A DNA stretch of 40,154 nt, taken from positions 1-40,154 of the forward strand of contig CAJUPP010000028.1 of assembly GCA_910588325.1 (NCBI GenBank), given 5' to 3'. Shown here one piece after another: positions 17,231-25,228 of this stretch; position 1 is the first letter of the stretch, and each line of letters begins with the position of its first letter. The stretch comes from an uncultured Hungatella sp. GTDB lineage: Bacteria; Bacillota; Clostridia; Lachnospirales; Lachnospiraceae. The notes below the pieces were generated by a model. It was not told the origin of the DNA and made no database searches. It was given only the letters and a program-made list of their open reading frames with translations. A program made the translations under genes and the position numbers.

Positions 17231-18058
17231 TTACATATTACCCATTAATTTATCTTTTAATATGGCAAGACACTCTCTCACACAAAAATGGGGCAGCAAA
17301 ATCAGGTCAGACTTAGCAGCAATTCCATGAATATTGGATATCCCCCATTTTTCAGCCGTCTCCTTTGCCCGAAACAGATGATAGCTGCTGGTCAGCAATC
17401 CGGTCTGAATGGGCTTTTCCTCTACCCGCAAAAATGGTCCCGGTGCAATCACAGGCCCTTTGTTCTGCATTTCCTCCCGCCGTCTCCGCTCCATCTGATC
17501 GATCACCACCTTGCTGTACGCAATATTTTCCACTGTACTGGTAGAAATCGTCTCCATAACCATCTGCTGCGCCGGCACTCCGTTGTAAAGAAGGTAATCA
17601 TACATAACCTGCGCCTCCGCCAAAGGTTCTCCATAAGACTGTCCTCCTGAAAGGATAAAGGTGGTTCCCGGATTATTCCGGCTGTATTCAATGGCTTTAT
17701 CCAGCCTGGCTCTTAAGGAATTGCTGATTCTGCCATCTCCCACTCTGGCTCCCAGCACAATCACGTAATCCATACTTTCCGAATTGCCTCCTGCCGCTCC
17801 CCAGAATATCAAAACCTCCACCACCAGGAATATAACCAAGGATGCCCCTAAAAATGTACGGACAGCCACTGTCGCCCACAAAGGAATTTTCTTCGGATGC
17901 CTCTGGCGGTACCACTCTTCCAACAGAACCAGGCAAAAAAAGCCTGCCCCCGCCAACCAAATCCATGAATAGGAAACCGAAACTCCTGCATACAGCAGAA
18001 TCACTCCATAATACACCAAGCAGATTATGGCTCCAATGCCGGCAATCCAAACAATCAT
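17231..18058 (-). CDS. YdcF/SanA-like DUF218 membrane protein
   Basis: This 275-residue protein carries N-terminal hydrophobic segments (about 1-48 and 62-88) and a DUF218 domain starting at YVIVLGARVGDG. The domain continues with NSLRARLDKAIEY, FILSGGQSYGEPLAEA and LLTSSYHLFRA, the usual conserved blocks. Related proteins (SanA, YdcF, ElyC) have been connected with envelope integrity or undecaprenyl-phosphate metabolism, but their biochemistry is unclear. The ATG follows GGAGG. It starts 27 bases after the trhP stop and looks co-transcribed with the tRNA-modification genes, though no functional link is evident. Confidence 0.85.
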   Translation of the reverse strand: MIVWIAGIGAIICLVYYGVILLYAGVSVSYSWIWLAGAGFFCLVLLEEWYRQRHPKKIPLWATVAVRTFLGASLVIFLVVEVLIFWGAAGGNSESMDYVIVLGARVGDGRISNSLRARLDKAIEYSRNNPGTTFILSGGQSYGEPLAEAQVMYDYLLYNGVPAQQMVMETISTSTVENIAYSKVVIDQMERRRREEMQNKGPVIAPGPFLRVEEKPIQTGLLTSSYHLFRAKETAEKWGISNIHGIAAKSDLILLPHFCVRECLAILKDKLMGNM

Positions 18059-18085
18059 CCTCTTAACCTCCTTTGTGTAATAGCA

Positions 18086-19315
18086 TCAGCTTCGTGTCTC
18101 TGCCCGCAAAATGTCAAACGCTTCTGCCTCTGCTGCCAAATCCACATACAGCACCTGCTTTGGATGAGGCGCGCTCTCCTGCATCTGCCCTTTCTCGTCA
18201 TAGATTCCTCTCACAACTGTCTGAAGATTTCTCCCGTCCGGCTTCATCACTTCTATGACATCTCCCACGGAAAACTTATTCTTCTGCTCTATCTTACAAA
18301 ATCCCCTGGAATCCATTTCCTCCACAGTTCCCAGATACGTATAACTTTTAATATAGGTGCTGTTGTTATAAATCTGAGCATCCTCCCCCGGTTTCCCAAA
18401 ATAAAACCCTGTGGTATACTCCCGATAAGTGCACTTTCCAATCTCTTCTTTATACCATTCCAGATTCTGTCGGTACAATTTAGGCGACTTCCTGTAATCA
18501 TCGATGGCCTTCCGGTATGTCCGGGCCACCGTAGCCACATAGAGAGCCGTCTTCATCCGCCCCTCAATCTTAAAACTGTCAATCCCTGTCTCAATCAATT
18601 CCGGCACATGCTCCACCATACACAAGTCCTTGGAATTAAACAGATACGTTCCTCTCTCATTCTCATACACCGGCATATACTCTCCCGGTCTGGTCTCCTC
18701 CGCCACCGCATACTTCCACCGACAGGGATGGGTACAGCTTCCCTGATTGGCATCCCTTCCAGTAAAAAAGTTGCTCAGCAGACATCTTCCGGAATAGGAG
18801 ATACACATGGACCCATGAATAAAACACTCCATCTCCATCTCTTTTGGAATCTTCTCCCGAATCTCCTTAAGCTCCTCAAAAGTCAGTTCCCTGGCCGCAA
18901 CCACCCGTTGCGCCCCCATCTGATGCCAGAACAGATATGTCCCGTAATTGGTATTATTGGCCTGGGTACTGATATGCACATCAATCTCCGGCACCACTCT
19001 CTTCGCAATGGCAAACACTCCGGGGTCCGAGATAATAAGCGCATCGATCCCAATGCCTTTCAGCTCCCCGAAATACTCTTCAACCCCTTCTAAATCCTCA
19101 TTATGTGCCAGAATATTCGCTGTCACATATACCTTCACGCCTCTCTCATGAGCGAATTTACACCCTTCTCTCATCTCCTCCAGAGAAAAGTTATGGGCCT
19201 TTGCCCGGAGCCCAAAAGCTTCTCCCCCAATATACACCGCATCCGCCCCGAACATCACCGCCGTCTTCAAAACTTCCAAACTGCCGGCCGGCACCAGCAA
19301 CTCTGTTTTCCTCAT
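18086..19315 (-). CDS. trhP: tRNA U34 hydroxylation protein, peptidase U32 family
   Basis: U32 proteins of this branch install the 5-hydroxyl group on uridine 34 of tRNAs, using prephenate. The 409-residue sequence opens with ELLVPAGSLEVLKTAV and GADAVYIGG. The conserved cysteine set C171, C178, C194 and C198 (in MCISYSGRC and SCTHPCRWKY) probably binds an iron-sulfur cluster. A C-terminal beta domain follows residue 310. Older annotations call it collagenase-like protease. Its ATG overlaps the trmR stop by one base (TAATG), and TrmR acts on the product of TrhP, so the pair forms one pathway. B. subtilis has two copies (yrrN, yrrO) at this place; here there is one. Confidence 0.88.
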   Translation of the reverse strand: MRKTELLVPAGSLEVLKTAVMFGADAVYIGGEAFGLRAKAHNFSLEEMREGCKFAHERGVKVYVTANILAHNEDLEGVEEYFGELKGIGIDALIISDPGVFAIAKRVVPEIDVHISTQANNTNYGTYLFWHQMGAQRVVAARELTFEELKEIREKIPKEMEMECFIHGSMCISYSGRCLLSNFFTGRDANQGSCTHPCRWKYAVAEETRPGEYMPVYENERGTYLFNSKDLCMVEHVPELIETGIDSFKIEGRMKTALYVATVARTYRKAIDDYRKSPKLYRQNLEWYKEEIGKCTYREYTTGFYFGKPGEDAQIYNNSTYIKSYTYLGTVEEMDSRGFCKIEQKNKFSVGDVIEVMKPDGRNLQTVVRGIYDEKGQMQESAPHPKQVLYVDLAAEAEAFDILRAETRS

Positions 19316-19986
19316 TATTCTACCCTCACTGAACCATCCGTTTCTTTCCGTTTTACACTGACCGCCACCCCGTCTCCAATGGGAATCACCGCAGTCTCAA
19401 GGGCTTCCATATGTTTAATCTGATACAGATACTCCCTCATTCTTCCATGAATCGTCCTATCCCGTCTCTCCACTGCGTACCGCGACTGCACTACGTCTCC
19501 ATCCTGCAGCACATTGTCTGAGAACAGGATTCCTCCTGCAGGCATCAATCTTAAAATATCCGGCAGCCAATGCAGATACTGTCCTTTAGCTCCATCCATA
19601 AAAATAAAATCATATGTCCCCTTCAGGCTTTTTAATATCTCGCCCGCATCCCCCTCCAACAGACGGATCTTCTCCTTTATCCCCGCCTTGGCAAAATTCT
19701 CTCTGGCCTCCTGGATCCTGGGTTCATATTTTTCTATTGTCGTAATCCTGCAGTCCTCCCCTGTTATCTGTGCCATCAATAAAGCAGAATAGCCTACGGC
19801 GGTTCCAACTTCCAGAACCGCCCTAGGCTGTTTCGCAACCAGCAATGTTTTCAGCAATGCCTTTGTCTCTCTTTTTATAATAGGAATATTCCTCTCAAGC
19901 GCCTCCCTGGCAATGGCCTCACACAACCGGCCTTCATCTGGCTCCAGAGAATAAAGATAATCCCGAATGCGTTCTTCTACAATCAT
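19315..19986 (-). CDS. trmR: tRNA 5-hydroxyuridine methyltransferase
   Basis: This SAM-dependent O-methyltransferase of the class-I caffeoyl-CoA/COMT-like family has 223 residues. The SAM loop is VLEVGTAVGYSALLMA (57-72), and metal-ligand aspartates are expected at D131 (FIFMDGAKGQY) and D157 (FSDNVL). By position and sequence it corresponds to B. subtilis YrrM/TrmR, which methylates 5-hydroxyuridine at the wobble position to 5-methoxyuridine. It overlaps the upstream mltG-like gene by four bases (ATGA) and trhP by one base, a tightly coupled cluster. Generic O-methyltransferase activity on another substrate is the main alternative. Confidence 0.88.
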   Translation of the reverse strand: MIVEERIRDYLYSLEPDEGRLCEAIAREALERNIPIIKRETKALLKTLLVAKQPRAVLEVGTAVGYSALLMAQITGEDCRITTIEKYEPRIQEARENFAKAGIKEKIRLLEGDAGEILKSLKGTYDFIFMDGAKGQYLHWLPDILRLMPAGGILFSDNVLQDGDVVQSRYAVERRDRTIHGRMREYLYQIKHMEALETAVIPIGDGVAVSVKRKETDGSVRVE

Positions 19987-20405
19987 TGAGATTCCTCTCC
20001 GTCCAACTCATCCTCCGTAATCCCATCCCGCAGCGTGAGAATAATCTCCTTTGACGTCATGGAATTATTTAGCAGATAAGTTCCTGCACTCACCGGAAAA
20101 TCTGAACTGCCGTATTCGTAAAAAATACTCTGAATCAAAAAGGCATACCGGTTTTTCACCAAACCGCCCCGCTCCAGCGCCACTGCAATGTCCACCAGTT
20201 TCTCATCGTCTCCGATTGTCACCCTCATATTCACTCCGGGCGCTTGTGCCACTGCCGTATCATAAAAAACATCATGCCCGAACTGATATCCTCTTGTAAC
20301 ACCTTCATAGAGAAGCATAATTACCACAGCATAGACAATCAGCTTCCAAGATACCAGAATAATGGTACTTGTCACTTTGTTAATTTCTTTCGCTGTCTGG
20401 TTCAT
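19983..20405 (-). CDS. Short MltG/YceG-like membrane protein without the catalytic domain
   Basis: The 140-residue product has one membrane segment (about 15-37) and then a small domain with VTIGDDEKLVDIAVALERGGLVKNRY and FPVSAGTYLL, matching the LysM-like N-terminal domain of MltG. Full-length MltG (about 340 residues or more) continues into the YceG domain with the catalytic glutamate; that part is absent here. It stands where B. subtilis has yrrL (mltG), immediately before yrrM. It may be a reduced homologue that regulates or scaffolds peptidoglycan work, or simply a decayed one that persists by coupling to trmR (ATGA overlap). There is no sign of a frameshift; the downstream sequence is trmR. 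Confidence 0.75.
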   Translation of the reverse strand: MNQTAKEINKVTSTIILVSWKLIVYAVVIMLLYEGVTRGYQFGHDVFYDTAVAQAPGVNMRVTIGDDEKLVDIAVALERGGLVKNRYAFLIQSIFYEYGSSDFPVSAGTYLLNNSMTSKEIILTLRDGITEDELDGEESQ

Positions 20406-20465
20406 ATTCTGTCATCTCCTCTGCTCCGCCTGGTCGCCCGCCGCCTGACAGCGAGCTTCCCCGAA

Positions 20466-22151
20466 TTACACTTCCATAATAATTGGCAAAATCATCGGAT
20501 TTCTCTTCATCCTCTTCCACAGAAAATCGCTTAAACTGTCGCGAATAATGTTCTTAATTTTGCCCCAGTCGCTGACACGCCGGTCCAGGCACTCCTGCAC
20601 TGCTTCCAAAACCACCTGTCTCGCCTCTTCCAGCAGATCCTCGGATTCTCTCACATAGACAAATCCTCTGGATACCAGATCCGGTCCGGCCAACAGCTGG
20701 TTGGAATATTTTTCCAAAGTCAGTACTACAATGATAATACCATTCTGAGCCAGGTTTTGTCTATCCCTAAGAACAATATTTCCCACATCTCCCACGCCAA
20801 GCCCGTCAACCAATATGGCTCCCGCCTGGACATGATCTACAATCTTACACTCCTCCTGAGACAATTCCACCACATCTCCAGAAGACATCAAAAGAATATT
20901 CTCCTTGGGAATTCCCATAGATTCCGCCAGCCCTCTGTGAGCCACCAGATGACGATACTCACCGTGAACTGGAAGGGCATACTTGGGATGGGTCAGAGAA
21001 TAGATCAGCTTAATCTCCTCCTGGCATGCATGTCCCGACACATGGGTATCCTGGAAAATCACATCCGCGCCTTTTATTGACAATTCATTGATAACCTTGG
21101 AAACTGCCTTTTCATTGCCCGGAATCGGAGAAGAACTGAAAATAACCACATCCCCTGGTTTGATCGATACCTTTCTGTGAACATTGGAAGCCATGCGGGA
21201 CAATGCCGCCATAGCTTCTCCCTGGCTTCCGGTGGTAATCAGAACCGTCTTCTCATCCGGATAATTTTTCAGGTTGTCGATATCAACCAGTGTACCATCC
21301 GGAATCTTAATATACCCCAGTTCGCTGGCTGTCCCAATCACGTTCACCATACTGCGGCCCTCAATCACAACCTTCCGTCCGTACTTATACGCAGAATTCA
21401 CAATTTGCTGTACACGATCCACATTAGAAGCAAAAGTAGCCACAATAATCCGGTTGTTTTTATGTTCTGCAAAGATGGCGTCAAACGTCCTTCCTACGGT
21501 CCGCTCTGATGCGGTAAAGCCGGTGCGGATTGCATTGGTGCTGTCACACATCAAAGCAAGCACGCCCTTTTTCCCCAGTTCTGCAAAACGCTGCAAGTCA
21601 GCCGGCTCTCCAAACACCGGTGTATAATCAATCTTAAAGTCTCCTGTGTGCATAATAATTCCCACAGGAGTAAACACTGCCAGCGCCGAAGCATCGGCAA
21701 TGCTGTGGTTGGTTTTCACAAATTCGATTCGAAAACATCCCAGGTTAATGGACTGCCCATGCTTTACCACTTTCCTTTTGGTGGTCTTTAAAAGATTATG
21801 TTCTTTCAATTTATTTTCAATCAGGGCCACTGTCAGTTTTGTCCCATATACCGGCACATTGAGCTCCTGCAGCACATATGGCAGAGCACCGATATGATCC
21901 TCATGTCCATGAGTGATGACAAAGCCCTTCACCTTTTCAACATTCTGTTTCAAATACGTAATGTCCGGAATACACAAGTCGATTCCCAACATATCGTCGC
22001 TTGGAAAAGCCAGACCGCAGTCAATTACGATAATGCTGTCCTCGTACTCGACGGCCGTAATATTCATTCCAATCTGTTCCAGTCCGCCCAATGGAATGAT
22101 CTTTACTTTCGCATTCTGACTCTGCTGTTTATTCTGTTGTCTCAAATTCAT
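20466..22151 (-). CDS. rnj: Ribonuclease J
   Basis: RNase J is a metallo-beta-lactamase/beta-CASP nuclease that acts as 5'-3' exonuclease and endonuclease in RNA maturation and decay. The 561-residue protein has HGHEDH (81-86), LAFPSDDMLGID before it, and later beta-CASP motifs including STNAIRTGFTASE and DTHVSGHACQEE. A C-terminal domain continues to the end. The annotated ATG at 22151 directly touches GGAGGT, which is too close; a TTG two codons later (22145) has GGAGG seven bases away and could be the real start. It lies between the DUF1292 gene and the mltG-like gene, 28 bases and about 60 bases away, so it appears to be part of the operon. Confidence 0.95.
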   Translation of the reverse strand: MNLRQQNKQQSQNAKVKIIPLGGLEQIGMNITAVEYEDSIIVIDCGLAFPSDDMLGIDLCIPDITYLKQNVEKVKGFVITHGHEDHIGALPYVLQELNVPVYGTKLTVALIENKLKEHNLLKTTKRKVVKHGQSINLGCFRIEFVKTNHSIADASALAVFTPVGIIMHTGDFKIDYTPVFGEPADLQRFAELGKKGVLALMCDSTNAIRTGFTASERTVGRTFDAIFAEHKNNRIIVATFASNVDRVQQIVNSAYKYGRKVVIEGRSMVNVIGTASELGYIKIPDGTLVDIDNLKNYPDEKTVLITTGSQGEAMAALSRMASNVHRKVSIKPGDVVIFSSSPIPGNEKAVSKVINELSIKGADVIFQDTHVSGHACQEEIKLIYSLTHPKYALPVHGEYRHLVAHRGLAESMGIPKENILLMSSGDVVELSQEECKIVDHVQAGAILVDGLGVGDVGNIVLRDRQNLAQNGIIIVVLTLEKYSNQLLAGPDLVSRGFVYVRESEDLLEEARQVVLEAVQECLDRRVSDWGKIKNIIRDSLSDFLWKRMKRNPMILPIIMEV

Positions 22152-22179
22152 ACCTCCATCATTTAGTCGTTCAATCCGC

Positions 22180-22455
22180 TCATTCTTTTTCCAATTCCAC
22201 GTCCATATCTTCCATCAGTTCCGTAAAAATCTTAAACAAATAGTCGATCTCGTCGTCATCCTCCACAAATTCGTAGACGGCCTCCTCTTCCTCTGCTTTT
22301 GATTTATCCTTTAATATATAGCACTCCCCGTCCTCATCCTCCGTATCTGTCACCAACAGATAACTCATTCCATTAATCCTGGTTTCTTCCAAGACATAAA
22401 AATCGACACACTCTCCCTCATCTGTCTCTAAGGTAATCATCTTTTCTGCGCTCAT
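22180..22455 (-). CDS. DUF1292 protein (YrzB family)
   Basis: A 91-residue, very acidic protein with the DUF1292 pattern: MITLETDEGECVDFYVLEE, then SYLLVTDTEDEDGECYILK, and a glutamate/aspartate-rich tail. The function of the family is not established. Its ATG follows the ruvX stop directly (TAGATG) with AAGGAG inside ruvX, so the two are translated from one message. The order ireB-ruvX-DUF1292 is widely conserved in Firmicutes, supporting both gene reality and family. Confidence 0.9.
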   Translation of the reverse strand: MSAEKMITLETDEGECVDFYVLEETRINGMSYLLVTDTEDEDGECYILKDKSKAEEEEAVYEFVEDDDEIDYLFKIFTELMEDMDVELEKE

Positions 22456-22887
22456 CTACTGCTCCTTTTCGCCCCTGTTACTCATAAAATCCTGCAAAAT
22501 AATCGTAGCGGCGATCTTGTCAATCACCTTTTTTCTTTCCTTCTTCGACACACCGCTTTCCTCTAAAATCTCGTCTGCCGCTATTGTAGTCAGACGTTCA
22601 TCCTGCAAAATTACAGGAAGACCCGTTCTTCGCTCCAACATGGCTTTGAACTCTTCTGTTTTTTTCGCACGTTCACCAATCGAATCATCCATATTCTTAG
22701 GATAACCCAAAACAATGGTTGTAACCCCATATTCTTTAATTAATTCTTCTACTCTTTGGCATGTCCGACGCAGCTTATTTTCTTCTTTTCGTGTAATGGT
22801 CTCTACTCCCTGAACAGTAAGCCCCAGGGGATCCGTAACCGAAACACCTACAGTCTTTGACCCGAAATCCAACCCCATAATTCTCAT
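22456..22887 (-). CDS. ruvX: Putative Holliday junction resolvase / pre-16S rRNA nuclease RuvX (YqgF)
   Basis: This 143-residue RNase H-fold nuclease begins with MRIMGLDFGSKTVGVSVTD, including the first catalytic aspartate in LDFGSK. Further blocks are GYPKNMDDSIGERA, LQDERLTT and the late aspartate in DKIAATIILQDF. The family has been linked to 5' maturation of 16S rRNA and proposed as a Holliday-junction resolvase. I set the ATG at 22887, since GGAG stands six bases upstream; an earlier in-frame ATG at 22899 overlaps that site. It is separated from ireB by an unusually long, hairpin-rich spacer. Confidence 0.93.
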   Translation of the reverse strand: MRIMGLDFGSKTVGVSVTDPLGLTVQGVETITRKEENKLRRTCQRVEELIKEYGVTTIVLGYPKNMDDSIGERAKKTEEFKAMLERRTGLPVILQDERLTTIAADEILEESGVSKKERKKVIDKIAATIILQDFMSNRGEKEQ

Positions 22888-23091
22888 AACAGACTCCATC
22901 TTTTACCAAATAAAAAGGTCCTCTAAAGTGCAGCTTGCCGCATGGATCATGGAAGCTGCTTTTGCCATATAAAAATTAAGAGTCTGCTTCTGGCAGATTC
23001 TCCGCCTGCGGCAGACTTTCTGCCAACCAAAAATATGACCCCTGTTCTCTGTCTGCAGTGGGGCCGTGGAAACGACATGATTCACGCACTC
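22888..23091 (-). promoter_or_regulatory. Hairpin-rich leader between ireB and ruvX
   Basis: The 204-base spacer holds no convincing gene. On the minus strand the arms AGTCTGC (23017-23011) and GCAGACT (22987-22981) enclose further GGCAGA/TCTGCC units and are followed by CTTAATTTTTATA, a terminator-like arrangement. A second stem, GCAGCTT/AAGCTGC, lies closer to ruvX and is followed after 13 bases by TTTTT. Since ireB and ruvX are usually near neighbours, this spacer may attenuate transcription into ruvX. No known riboswitch class is recognised. Confidence 0.5.
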
Positions 23092-23352
23092 TTATCTTAA
23101 TCTTGTATCAATATACACAGACAGAAGTTCCTCCAGAATCTCATCCCGCTCTACTTTCATGATGAGACTTCTGGCGTTCTTATGGCTGGTAATATAGGTT
23201 GGATCTCCAGACATGATATAACCTACGATCTGGCAGACCGGATTATATCCTTTTTCAGTCAAAGCAGTATAAACCTGCTCTAAGACCTGGCTCACATCCA
23301 TCTTATTCTCTTGTACTGTTCGGAAATACTGTGTATTATGAATATCGCCCAT
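23092..23352 (-). CDS. ireB: IreB family regulatory protein (DUF965)
   Basis: An 86-residue protein matching the DUF965 family: TQYFRTVQENKMDVSQVLEQ near the start, GYNPVCQIVGYIMSGDPTYI in the middle, and RDEILEELLSVYI near the end. In Enterococcus, IreB is phosphorylated by the kinase IreK and negatively controls cephalosporin resistance; in other genera its role is less clear. No such kinase is encoded in this window. The ATG is preceded by GAGGACAA. It is the first gene downstream of a good promoter and heads the long minus-strand operon. Confidence 0.93.
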   Translation of the reverse strand: MGDIHNTQYFRTVQENKMDVSQVLEQVYTALTEKGYNPVCQIVGYIMSGDPTYITSHKNARSLIMKVERDEILEELLSVYIDTRLR

Positions 23353-23383
23353 TTGTCCTCACGTCCTTCAACTGTTCTTAACT

Positions 23384-23412
23384 ATTCTATACTACTTTTG
23401 GGGATTCGTCAA
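23384..23412 (-). promoter_or_regulatory. Predicted sigma-A promoter of ireB
   Basis: TTGACG (23412-23407) and TAGAAT (23389-23384) are separated by 17 bases on the minus strand, each one base from consensus. The transcript would begin about 25-30 bases before the ireB start codon. Confidence 0.75.
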
Positions 23413-23458
23413 GAGGGGAGGCGGGGCGGATTGCATGTGTTGGGGGCGCATAGAGGCC

Positions 23459-23596
23459 GCTTCGGAGTGATTATGGACTCCTTCAGGCAACGCTTACGCT
23501 TGGTTTTTCACGTAACGGTACTAAGCGTCTAAAAGTCAGGCGCTAAGTGCCGACGTGAAAAGACAGCCTTCATACGTTCCATAATCGCTCCGAAGC
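23459..23596. repeat. 138-base imperfect palindrome between mtaB and ireB
   Basis: GCTTCGGAG-T-GATTATGGA at the left end pairs with TCCATAATC-G-CTCCGAAGC at the right end, and the inner parts also pair in blocks (TTTTTCACGT against ACGTGAAAA, and ACTAAGCG against CGCTAAGT near the centre at about 23533). The whole can fold into one long cruciform or RNA hairpin. There is no gene inside and no T run at the end. The mismatches are spread over both arms, as expected of an old repeat or a structure kept by compensating changes. Confidence 0.7.
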
Positions 23597-23651
23597 CACT
23601 TTATCGCCAGGCTTAAGGCATGAAAACCGCTTTGTGAGATGGTAAAAAACA

Positions 23652-25010
23652 TTACATAGATTTTGGGATTTTCTGCGTTAGGAGAAGGACTTCTTGATTT
23701 ATCATGGAGGTCAGGTTTCCTGTTATGATTTGGTCTTGCAGTTTTTCTGTGCCTGGTTTCCATGGGAGGGCGGCTTTTACGTACTCTCTGGTGTGGCCTG
23801 TCAGATAGTCGGTTCCTTCTATGGTGACTTTTTCTTCCATCAGGACTTCCTTTTCTTCTCCTAAAAAGCTTTGGCGGTATTCTTTGGACATCTTTTGTTC
23901 TAAATGGAGAAGAATGTCGCTTCTGGCAGATTTTTGGGCTTCTGTTAGCTGGCCCTCCATCTTGTCGGCTTTGGTTCCTGCTCTCCTGGAATATTTGAAT
24001 ATGTGCATTTCGTAAAAATGAATTCGTTTTAGGAATTCTGCGGTCTTTTGGAATTCTTCTTCGGTTTCTTGGGGGAAGCCCACGATCACATCGGTGGTGA
24101 TGGCAGGACGGTCAAACCATTTTCTTAACAGACGGCATCCCTCTTCGTATTGTTCAGTGGTGTAGTGACGGTTCATACGTTTGAGGGTTTCGTCACAACC
24201 GCTTTGAAGGGACAGGTGGAAGTGGGGACATATGGTTCGAAGGGCTGACAGATTTTTTACAAATTCTTCGGTGATGATTCTGGGTTCCAGGGAACCAAGC
24301 CTTATCCTTTTTAGTTCCGGTATTTTGTCTAATTTGACGATTAGACTCAGCAGATTTTCTTTTTTCTCACCAGTAAAATCGTATCCGTAAGAACTTAAGT
24401 GAATTCCCGTCAAAACGATCTCCTGATAACCTTTGCAGGCCAGCTTCCCGACTTCTTTGACAACGTCCTCCGGATTCCGGCTTCTTACCCGTCCTCTGGT
24501 ATAGGGAATGATACAATAGCTGCAGAATTGATTGCATCCGTCCTGGATTTTGATAAATGCTCTTGTATGTTCTGCCTCTTTCTCTATGCCTAAATTCTCA
24601 TACTCCCTGGTCTTCCCAATATCCATAACGTAAGAACCTGCACCTGCCGCCTTATGTTGTTCCTGCCTGGCAAAATACTCTTCCAGGATTACTGCCAAAT
24701 CTTTCTTTTTGTTGTTTCCGACAACCAGGTCAACAGCCTTGTCCCTTTTGAGGCTTTCCTCTGCTGCCTGAACATAGCATCCAACGGCAACTACCACCCC
24801 GTCCGGATTCATCTTTCTTGCCCGATGAAGCATCTGCCTGGACTTTCGGTCTGCAATATTGGTAACCGAGCAAGTGTTAATCACATATACGTCCGCCTGC
24901 TCCTGAAAGGAAACTATCTCGTATCCGGCTTCCTCTAACTGCTGCTGCATGGCCTCTGTCTCGTAAGCATTCACCTTACAGCCCAGATTATGCAAAGCTG
25001 CTTTTCTCAT
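23652..25010 (-). CDS. mtaB: tRNA threonylcarbamoyladenosine methylthiotransferase
   Basis: MtaB adds a methylthio group to t6A at position 37 of ANN-decoding tRNAs. The 452-residue radical-SAM enzyme has the MTTase N-terminal cluster cysteines C11 (NLGCKVN), C47 (INTCSVTN) and C78 (AVGCYVQ). The radical-SAM cluster cysteines are C159, C163 and C166 (CNQFCSYC). A C-terminal TRAM-like RNA-binding domain follows. NLGCKVN and the length point to MtaB rather than MiaB. The ATG at 25010 has GGAG six bases upstream; two earlier in-frame methionines lie before or at that site. It appears to be transcribed separately from ireB, with the palindromic spacer between them. Confidence 0.94.
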   Translation of the reverse strand: MRKAALHNLGCKVNAYETEAMQQQLEEAGYEIVSFQEQADVYVINTCSVTNIADRKSRQMLHRARKMNPDGVVVAVGCYVQAAEESLKRDKAVDLVVGNNKKKDLAVILEEYFARQEQHKAAGAGSYVMDIGKTREYENLGIEKEAEHTRAFIKIQDGCNQFCSYCIIPYTRGRVRSRNPEDVVKEVGKLACKGYQEIVLTGIHLSSYGYDFTGEKKENLLSLIVKLDKIPELKRIRLGSLEPRIITEEFVKNLSALRTICPHFHLSLQSGCDETLKRMNRHYTTEQYEEGCRLLRKWFDRPAITTDVIVGFPQETEEEFQKTAEFLKRIHFYEMHIFKYSRRAGTKADKMEGQLTEAQKSARSDILLHLEQKMSKEYRQSFLGEEKEVLMEEKVTIEGTDYLTGHTREYVKAALPWKPGTEKLQDQIITGNLTSMINQEVLLLTQKIPKSM

Positions 25011-25137
25011 AATTTTCTCCATTCTGCACACATTTTACAGCATTACATGCCCCGCTTTACCGGGAACAAACAGGTATGGTTTTCGCTCCTGTTGCAACTG
25101 TTACGAAGTTTTCCCTATTTTTCATGCAATCTTGCTA

Positions 25138-25166
25138 TTGACTTTTCTCTGCCTTATCTGTAGTAT
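25138..25166 (+). promoter_or_regulatory. Predicted sigma-A promoter of the HPr-like gene
   Basis: TTGACT (25138-25143) and TAGTAT (25161-25166) are 17 bases apart on the plus strand. The start codon of the HPr-like gene is about 60 bases downstream, preceded by AAGGAGGG. Confidence 0.7.
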
Positions 25167-25228
25167 TTAACATAGAGCAGGGCAAGCCCTGGCATTTATT
25201 CAGACAATCATCAAGGAGGGCATTTATC

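Noticed and set aside
18164..19093. 309-codon plus-strand open frame opposite trhP
   Set aside because: Shadow of a clearly conserved gene; no ribosome site, low-complexity translation.
22903..23085. 60-codon minus-strand open frame between ireB and ruvX
   Set aside because: It runs through the hairpin-rich leader, lacks a good ribosome site, and resembles no family.
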